From Entamoeba histolytica HM-1:IMSS (Eukaryota; Evosea; Mastigamoebida; Endamoebidae), in assembly GCF_000208925.1 (NCBI RefSeq), contig NW_001914860.1, positions 187,612-251,611 of the forward strand: DNA of 64,000 nucleotides. The letters run 5' to 3'. Under the pieces are notes generated by a model. That model was not told the DNA's origin. It saw only the letters and a list, made by a program, of their open reading frames with translations, and did not search any database. Positions 57,910 through 64,000 of this stretch are shown here, piece by piece. Both the position numbers and the translations under genes were made by a program. Within the stretch, counting starts at the first letter, position 1, and every line of letters begins with the position of its first letter.

Positions 57910-58800
57910 ATGCAATTTGAAAAAGTTACATACATTGCTGTTCCACAAAAATATGGTCAAAAGAAAGTTGGAGTTGAAGAAGGACCTAAATTTCTCGAAA
58001 AATTAGGTTTTATGAATGTCTTAGAACAAGTAGCAAAAAGTGTTAATAAAAAAACCATTACAGAACCAAAAACACCACAAGAATTAGGAGTAACTAATGC
58101 AAGAAATTTAAATGAAGTTGAGTCTGTCAATATTGAGCTAAGAGATACAATTGCAAAAGAATATGATGTTAATAATTTACTTATTAATATTGGTGGTGAC
58201 CATTCTATTGGACTTGGAACTATTGCTGGTGTTGTTAAAGCAATGAAACCAAATGCTAGGGTTGGTGTTGTTTGGTTTGATGCTCATCCTGATATGAACA
58301 CTCCAGAAAATTCACCTTCTGGAAATATCCATGGAATGCCATTAGCTTGTGCTGTTGGTCTTGGACCACAAAGACTTACTTCTATTATGCCACATTATAT
58401 TACTCCTAAAGATATTATGTATGTTGGAATTAGAAGTATTGATGTTGGAGAACAATTTGAAATTCAAGATAAACATATTGACCACTTCACTGCTGAAGAT
58501 GTTAAAAGAGTTGGAATGAAAGAAGTCATTGAAGCAATCAATAAAAAGTTTGTCGATTATGATGTAATCCATTTATCATTTGACATTGATGGTATTGACC
58601 CAGAATTCATTTTGGGAACTGGCACTCCAGTACCGAAAGGAATTTCTTTAGAAGATTCTTTATATTTTATGTCTGAAATGGGTAAAATGAAAAAATTACA
58701 TTCTGTTGATATAGTTGAATATAATCCTAAAATTGAAGAAGAAATTACTGGAAAAAATGTTTTGAAATGTATCTCTTCACTTTTTGGTATAAAGTGTTGA
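57910..58800 (+). CDS. Arginase
   Basis: The 296-residue enzyme has all manganese-binding motifs: GGDHS (95-99), DAHPD (124-128), and SFDIDGIDP (223-231, D225 and D227). The substrate loop is SPSGNIHGMPLA (residues 135-146). It hydrolyses L-arginine to ornithine and urea. In Entamoeba this feeds polyamine synthesis and removes arginine that host cells would use for nitric oxide. It is one exon, and the length is that of bacterial and fungal arginases. I see no mitochondrial or secretory signal, so it is cytosolic. Confidence 0.97.
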   Translation: MQFEKVTYIAVPQKYGQKKVGVEEGPKFLEKLGFMNVLEQVAKSVNKKTITEPKTPQELGVTNARNLNEVESVNIELRDTIAKEYDVNNLLINIGGDHSIGLGTIAGVVKAMKPNARVGVVWFDAHPDMNTPENSPSGNIHGMPLACAVGLGPQRLTSIMPHYITPKDIMYVGIRSIDVGEQFEIQDKHIDHFTAEDVKRVGMKEVIEAINKKFVDYDVIHLSFDIDGIDPEFILGTGTPVPKGISLEDSLYFMSEMGKMKKLHSVDIVEYNPKIEEEITGKNVLKCISSLFGIKC

Positions 58801-59901
58801 CATACTAATTGCTGGCTCCAACAACTTTTTCTTTATTGTAGAATTCAGCATTTTTGTTCATTTTATTTTTATTTTGTAATGTCATTACTTTAAAAATGAG
58901 CTAAAGTAATTTTTGAAAATGATACATCAAAAACACCATATAAACATGAAAATAAATCCAGTCTTTGAATCTTCAATTATTGTCTTGTCATAATGTTGCC
59001 ATTGTGTAGAAAATATCTTATTCATTATTATATGGATATCAATAATTATTATTTATGAGAGAATATCAATTATTGTTATAAAAGATTGGATATTTATAAT
59101 GACTGGGTAGTATTACTGAATTATTAGAAGGGGATATTATCAAAGAAATAGGATTTATTTATTCTCGATGATAAATGAAATTAGTCATAATAATAAAGTG
59201 GTATAATAAATTTATCATACAACAACAGTATAAAAGAATGAATTATTTTAATATTCATTCAATTCAAAATAAAAATCAAATAATAACTGCAATGAAGAAA
59301 TAATTAAGTTGATGGATGATGTTTGAAAAGAATGTAATTTAATAGAAATAAAAGTTGTTGAAGTAACTGAACTACTCACTTTTTAACATGATAAAAAATA
59401 CTAAATTATTAGGTAAATTATAATTGATTTCTTTATTTAAAATAAATCAACAAGTAATACCAACAAGTATTAAGAAGATTTTATTAGGGCAATTCAGAAT
59501 AATTAATTCTTAACTAGAATTATTTTGATATGTTTTATTTCATATACTTCTTTAAATACTTTAACTATATACTACAATTTTTGCTTGTGTTTTATGTTTG
59601 TTTGATAAGAATAAAAAAATAGGTAATAAGAAAAGAATAAAAGTATTTTAATATAACATGTTTTGTTTGTTTTTATTTCTTTTATTCTTTGTGGTTATTT
59701 TCTTCACCTTTTTATTATTATTTGAGAATCAATCTTTTCTTTATTCTTTTGTTTTTGTTCATTTAGTCTTGTTAAGTATATATTTTTTAGTATTTGTTTA
59801 TGATTTGATTAACTTTCTATAGAAAAGAATAAAATGAAAAATGAAAAAACTAAAAAAATGTAAATAAGAAAAAGGACATGAAGTAAGCCATTCCTAATGG
59901 C
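58801..59901. other. Intergenic region of 1.1 kb
   Basis: AT-rich with simple-sequence runs; no coding frame of note, RNA or repeat recognised. The presumed promoter of the kinase gene is at the right end, without a clear TATA-like match. Confidence 0.55.
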
Positions 59902-61122
59902 ATGACGTGGAAAACAATATTATTAAAAGGACTTATCTTAATAATGCATCATCTCAAATTTAAAAAAAAGATGGACGATACAGTAAGTTATGAAAATCTT
60001 ATTCCTAGTGAAGAACGAGATATTATGAAATTAGAACATTATCCACATACTATTTCATATGGTAATTATTTGTGTAATTCTCTGAAGTCACCATCCCCAA
60101 ATTATTCAAATCAACCACCATCATTATTTGTTGCTGTTGACACAACAAATAATACAATGTTTACTAAATCTATTATTTATGTTGTAAAGAAGCTTGTTCC
60201 AGAATTTAAAGATACTGCAGCTGATAAGTTTACTTTCAGACATTTCACTGAAGGAATTACAAATAAACTTGTTTGTATAACAGACACTACAAATGGTTTT
60301 GCTGTTAATGTAAGAACTTATGGATCTTATACAGAATATGTCATCGATAGAAAACAAGAACTTCTTATTACAGAGGCATGTAGTTCAGTAATATTATATG
60401 GTACTTTTTTAAATGGGGTTGTATATTCATATATTCCAGGAAGAACACTTACAATAGGTGATTTAATTGATCTCAACACATTTAGAAATACAGCAATTGC
60501 TATTGCCAAACATCATAAAATTAATCCTCCACTCATCAAATCTCCATTATTATTTGTTACATTAAGAAAATGGATTATCAATGTACCAACAGAATATGTA
60601 GACTCTAAGAAAGTACCGTTTGATGTTAAAATATTAAAGAATGAGTTAATATTTTTAGAGAATATATTAAAAAATAAATCAGATGTAGTGTTATGTCATA
60701 ATGACTTATTATTAAAAAATTTCATTAAAGGAGAAGATAATGTTTCTTTGATTGACTATGAATATAGTGGGTATAATTATCGTGCATTTGATTTAGCAAA
60801 TCATTTTTGTGAATGGTGTGGGTTTGATTGTAATTGGGATAGTTATCCAAATGAAGAAACACAACGTCGATTCATTGGTATTTATCTTTCTACTTATTAT
60901 AAAAAATCTGTTGAAGAATTATCTTCTGAAATAGAAAAAATTATTGAAGATGTAAAATGGTTTGAGTTAGCTTCTCATTATTTCTGGGGTACATGGGCGC
61001 TTATTCAAGCAGCATTATCAACTATTGATTTTGGTTATATTGAATATGCCCATAAACGTTTTGATCGTTATTTTGTTGTTAAGGCTCTTTTATTAAAAGA
61101 ACATCCTCAAGTTGCTAAATAA
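59902..61122 (+). CDS. Ethanolamine/choline kinase
   Basis: The 406-residue protein has the choline/ethanolamine-kinase fold. N-lobe: FRHFTEGITNKLVCI, the ATP-binding loop. C-lobe: the Brenner motif VVLCHNDLLLKNFI with the catalytic Asp, and the choline-kinase motif LIDYEYSGYNYRAFDLANHFCEW. The start of C-terminal helices reads HYFWGTWALIQAALS, the aromatic pocket. It phosphorylates ethanolamine or choline in the Kennedy pathway of membrane phospholipid synthesis. The pocket cannot tell which substrate is preferred. A downstream in-frame ATG at 59944 (MHHLKF) is an alternative start. Confidence 0.93.
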   Translation: MTWKTILLKGLILIMHHLKFKKKMDDTVSYENLIPSEERDIMKLEHYPHTISYGNYLCNSLKSPSPNYSNQPPSLFVAVDTTNNTMFTKSIIYVVKKLVPEFKDTAADKFTFRHFTEGITNKLVCITDTTNGFAVNVRTYGSYTEYVIDRKQELLITEACSSVILYGTFLNGVVYSYIPGRTLTIGDLIDLNTFRNTAIAIAKHHKINPPLIKSPLLFVTLRKWIINVPTEYVDSKKVPFDVKILKNELIFLENILKNKSDVVLCHNDLLLKNFIKGEDNVSLIDYEYSGYNYRAFDLANHFCEWCGFDCNWDSYPNEETQRRFIGIYLSTYYKKSVEELSSEIEKIIEDVKWFELASHYFWGTWALIQAALSTIDFGYIEYAHKRFDRYFVVKALLLKEHPQVAK

Positions 61123-61373
61123 ATACGTTTTTATTAAATATATTTGGTTATTTTATAAGTATAAGTTTTATAAAAGCCTTTAATAAAATTCCCATTAACT
61201 TCAAGCATTTTATATTCTTAAAAAAAACTTTGTTTATCTTCTATAACTTTCTAGATCTTCTATGTAAAACGAAAAAAGAAAATACGAAAAAAATAGACTA
61301 AGTTAATGGAAAAAAGAGGGAAAAGAGGTAGTATTAAGGGAATTAAAATTGGATTTAAATCTTAGGAAAATAG

Positions 61374-61397
61374 AATAAGAGAATAAGAGAATAAGAG
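61374..61397 (+). repeat. Short tandem repeat, 8 bp x3
   Basis: Three exact copies of aataagag, followed by aaaaa. This is a minor microsatellite. Confidence 0.8.
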
Positions 61398-61465
61398 AAA
61401 AATAGCTAAGAAGTAATGTAAAATTACCTAATTTTTTAGGAAAAGAAGAATTTTAAAGAAGAGAA

Positions 61466-61480
61466 GTATTTAAAGAACTT
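61466..61480 (+). promoter_or_regulatory. Entamoeba TATA-like element with GAAC, CK2 beta promoter
   Basis: GTATTTAAAG at 61466-61475 is the canonical Entamoeba TATA-like element. The overlapping AAGAACTT contains GAAC. It lies about 50 bases upstream of the ATG at 61525. Confidence 0.65.
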
Positions 61481-61524
61481 AATATCTCCTATTAAACAGA
61501 TAGAAAACTTTACTAAGAATATAT

Positions 61525-62241
61525 ATGATTAAAAATGTTTCACCCTCAGACCCTGATTCTGACCATGACGATCTAACTTGGATACAATGGTTTTGTTCAC
61601 TTTCTGGAAATGAATATTTTGTTGAAGTTGATGAACAATTTATTGATGACGAATTTAATTTATATGGACTAGACAAATTTGTTACAAACTACGAATCTGC
61701 ACTTAATATTATTTTGAACTGTGGTTATAATGAAAGTAAATCACGTGGAACTGATCCACATTTACTTCAAAAATCTGCAATGAAGTTATATGGATTAATT
61801 CATGCTCGATTTATTCTTTCTCCAAATGGAATGAAAAAAATGAAAAAAAAAATAAATGAAAATACATTTGGTCGTTGTCAACGATTAAAATGTTCTGATC
61901 AAAATTTACTCCCAGTTGGTATTTATAATACCCCAGGAGAAGAGTCTGTTAAATTGTTTTGTCCACGATGTGGTGATTTATATATTCCAATGCCACCACA
62001 TGATTCTCGTATTGATGGTGCGTTTATTGGTACAAATTTTCCACATCTATATATGTTACAATATCCTGATGTTGTTGAAGAAAGTTCTAGCTCATCTGAC
62101 TCACTTTCTAATTCTCTGAATAGTTCAAGTTCTGATGAGTATGTTCCTACGATTTTTGGGTTTAAAATAAATACTAATCCAAAGAAAGGTATTGTCTCAA
62201 AACCTTTAATTCCAGTTAGACGAACTTTTGTTTGTTATTAA
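61525..62241 (+). CDS. Casein kinase II regulatory (beta) subunit
   Basis: The 238-residue protein has the CK2 beta fold: WIQWFCSLSGNEYFVEVDEQFIDDEFNLYGL (N-terminal helices), an acidic/phosphate loop, and the zinc finger with CQRLKCSDQ and CPRCGDLYIP. The conserved DGAFIGTNFPHLY stretch follows. Zn-bound dimers of beta subunits bring two catalytic CK2 alpha subunits together. The tail (about 195-238) is Ser/Asp-rich, with EESSSSSDSLSNS forming many CK2 phosphosites. Identity is secure. Confidence 0.96.
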   Translation: MIKNVSPSDPDSDHDDLTWIQWFCSLSGNEYFVEVDEQFIDDEFNLYGLDKFVTNYESALNIILNCGYNESKSRGTDPHLLQKSAMKLYGLIHARFILSPNGMKKMKKKINENTFGRCQRLKCSDQNLLPVGIYNTPGEESVKLFCPRCGDLYIPMPPHDSRIDGAFIGTNFPHLYMLQYPDVVEESSSSSDSLSNSLNSSSSDEYVPTIFGFKINTNPKKGIVSKPLIPVRRTFVCY

Positions 62242-62324
62242 AATAATATTAATTAAATTCTATTAAATCATTTGTGTTAGAAAAATTAATAAAAAATTGT
62301 TTATTTTATAAAAATATATCTTGG

Positions 62325-62906
62325 TTATTTTTGACTATATCGTGGAATGGATGGATAGCCATTAGGTGGTACGTTTGATGGTACATTTGATGGTGGAATT
62401 CCGTAAGGTGATGGAGGATAGTAATTACATTTATAATATTTAGGATTTTGTTGTGGGAAGAATGGTTGTGGTGGATAATAGATTGGAGGTGGAACAAGCA
62501 TTGGTCCTACAATTGGATAAGGTTTTTGGTAACAATTAAACATAGGATATTTCATGTTCTTATTACTTTTTTTCAACATTTTCTTTTCTCTTTTTTTTTC
62601 TTTCTTTGAAAGATACTTCTTATATTTTAAACTTTCATCAAACAATTCTTCATCAATAAAGTCATCACCTTCTTTTTCAGTACCAACTCTTTGTTCTTTT
62701 AAATATTTCTTAATAATTTTCTTAGCTACCTTTTCAGACTTATATTGAACGTAGGCTTTAATTAATTTTCTTTGTTCTTTTGGGAGTGAACTTAAACACT
62801 TCTCCCAAGAACTTTTCAATTCTGTTATTTCTTCATCACAAGACTTTTCATCAGACAGACTATCTTCTTGTTGAATATCTGTAGAATAAGGATAAGCTAT
62901 GTCCAT
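62325..62906 (-). CDS. Disordered protein with charged coiled coil and Pro/Tyr-rich tail
   Basis: I do not recognise a family. Residues 25-125 are Lys/Glu-rich (EKCLSSLPKEQRKLIKAYVQ, then EEELFDESLKYKKYLSKK-like). Residues 135-193 are rich in Pro, Tyr and Asn with repeats such as PPPIYYPPQP and PSNVPSNVPPNGYP. This is a typical sticky, phase-separating or SH3/WW-binding tail. The frame is clean and ATG-initiated. A convergent gene (CK2 beta) ends 83 bases from its stop. Confidence 0.7.
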   Translation of the reverse strand: MDIAYPYSTDIQQEDSLSDEKSCDEEITELKSSWEKCLSSLPKEQRKLIKAYVQYKSEKVAKKIIKKYLKEQRVGTEKEGDDFIDEELFDESLKYKKYLSKKEKKREKKMLKKSNKNMKYPMFNCYQKPYPIVGPMLVPPPIYYPPQPFFPQQNPKYYKCNYYPPSPYGIPPSNVPSNVPPNGYPSIPRYSQK

Positions 62907-63056
62907 AATAAAATCAAGTTCTTGTCTAGGAACTTGTAATTATAAATATACCGAAAAACTTTTTTGTTAATGAGGAATTATTCTATCCTATTTTATAAAG
63001 AGATTTTCTTTCTATTAGTAAATAGTAATTTTAACGATTTTTTAATCAAAGAATAA

Positions 63057-64000
63057 TCAATTCGGGCGATGAATATGTACTGAAGCTAGTTCTTGAGGTA
63101 ATTTATCTACGGCTTCCCATAAGAAACAAATTGACTCAACAACCATTTGGTTTGACTGGTTTTGAATTAAGAATGACTTTAAACAGTCAAAATATAAGGA
63201 ATTGGAGATTTCTGATATACAATTTAATCCTGCTCGTAGTTTAGAGCGTGTAACAATAGACTCATCATCAAAAGAATGTACACAACATAATGGTATTAAT
63301 ATTTTTAAATATTCTATTGAGAATTTCTGGAGAGAACTCTCAAGCTCAGGAGTGTCATCATATAAAGTGTACATCTCTTCAAAGAACTCCATCACATCAA
63401 CACAATTTTCTAATGAAGTAGAACAATACTGTAATAATACTGGGATGATATCAATGAGGATTGGTGCGTCATAAAATGCAATTGAAAAATTAATCAAAGT
63501 TTGCAATGCGTTTGGTGTTTGTAAAAGAATAATTAATTGAATGACTTGAGTTGTCATTTGAAGAAAAGGTTGTTCAATTAATTCTGAAGCTATTAATATT
63601 AAAGAATAGTCACAAAATGAATGAATAAATATTCACAAACCTCGTATAAATAAGTTTGAAAATAAGTCTAATGAATAGTCAACATAAGTAGAATTTTTTA
63701 ATGACAAATAAACTATCTGTAATAAAGATGAAAGTAATTCTTTTGGAAATGTAGATGAATACTGAACAGCATCAGATAAAATTAAAATAGATGAAAGGTT
63801 ATTTGTTTGTATAAACGTTGTCATAATTTCTTTTTGAAACGAAGTTATCAGTTTTTGTAATTGAACTGAAAGGTCATATGGTAATATATCAATAGTTTCA
63901 TATATCCCATGTAATAATTGAATTTGTAAATCTAATGATGAATAGGATTGTAACACTATCATTGGATTGCATTTTGTTTGTAATATGTACATTGCAATAG
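63057..64000 (-). CDS. Importin/exportin-like HEAT protein, C-terminal part, two exons
   Basis: The 5' end lies beyond the right edge. The visible exon (63641 to edge) and last exon (63589-63057) join through a 51-nt GTTTGT...TAG intron (63590-63640), reading ...LFIRASELIEQPFLQM. The protein is all helical with HEAT-like repeats, for example LLHGIYETIDILPYDLSVQLQ and LINFSIAFYDAPILIDIIP. It looks like the C-terminal part of Mtr10/transportin-3 or a related karyopherin. The assignment is moderate because no signature sequence lies in this part. Confidence 0.5.
63590..63640 (-). other. Intron, 51 nt
   Basis: Minus strand GTTTGTGAAT...TTAATAG. A stop lies in the upstream frame right after the donor (TGTGAA). 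Splicing in phase 1 joins the two frames. Confidence 0.9.

Larger units (their letters stand above)
61123..61524. other. Intergenic region
   Basis: Promoter region of the CK2 subunit. A short tandem repeat of aataagag, three copies, lies at 61374-61397. The TATA-like element is listed separately. Confidence 0.65.

Noticed and set aside
1..64000. tRNA arrays, rRNA genes, CRISPR arrays or bacterial operons
   Set aside because: No tRNA B-box plus cloverleaf, no rRNA cores and no regular repeat-spacer pattern was seen. Genes are eukaryotic with introns.

Overview
The window is nuclear DNA of an Entamoeba species; relatives of E. histolytica fit best, but I cannot fix the species from sequence alone. 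The evidence is strong AT bias, compact genes with short spacers, rare short introns of the form GTTTGT...TAG (about 49-106 nt), an Entamoeba-type LINE with a C-terminal endonuclease, a Jessie-type cyst-wall lectin, and Entamoeba-type TLDc, RasGEF and RhoGEF genes. One assembly gap of 100 Ns lies at 9496-9595.

Left part (1-12.7 kb): an L-type lectin cargo receptor cut by the left edge, divergent from the tRNA-modifying enzyme Elp3 across a spacer with two perfect hairpins; an IQ-DH-PH RhoGEF; two unrecognised genes; and a membrane alpha/beta hydrolase divergent from a two-exon PROPPIN (Atg18/WIPI-like) gene. A decayed LINE (about 12.69-16.29 kb) sits tail-to-tail between the PROPPIN gene and a degenerate Hsp70-like gene. 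Next come ribosomal protein S9 (uS4), a BAR-PH-ArfGAP-ankyrin protein and a UCH-type deubiquitinase, then a 2.5 kb stretch without genes.

Middle part (24.6-48.4 kb): an Sad1/USP39-like splicing factor with a frame-preserving intron, a multi-span membrane protein, a TLDc protein, a rhamnose-type epimerase/reductase, two RasGEFs, a charged Lys/Glu-rich protein, the Jessie lectin, two RRM proteins, a protein with two tandem nucleotide-binding-dead Ras-like domains, a papain-fold protease without a prodomain, S27 (eS27) with an intron directly after the ATG, an AT-hook basic protein, dynein light chain LC8, and two more TLDc proteins.

Right part (48.4-64 kb): a single-chain serine palmitoyltransferase made by fusion of LCB2 and LCB1, a tail-anchored protein, a coiled-coil protein, a class IV aminotransferase, a protein that looks like a domesticated circovirus-like Rep with all catalytic motifs lost, arginase, an ethanolamine/choline kinase, the CK2 regulatory subunit, a disordered protein, and the 3' end of an importin/exportin-like gene cut by the right edge.

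The genes do not form operons. Recurrent themes are small-GTPase signalling (RhoGEF, two RasGEFs, ArfGAP, pseudo-GTPase) and membrane lipid or sugar metabolism (SPT, ethanolamine kinase, hydrolase, lectin). Another theme is inactivated enzyme folds kept as intact genes: Rep, Hsp70-like, the GTPase pair and USP39. Six introns were placed by reading splice signals, and each joins two open frames; five fit Entamoeba consensus and one starts GTTTGC.
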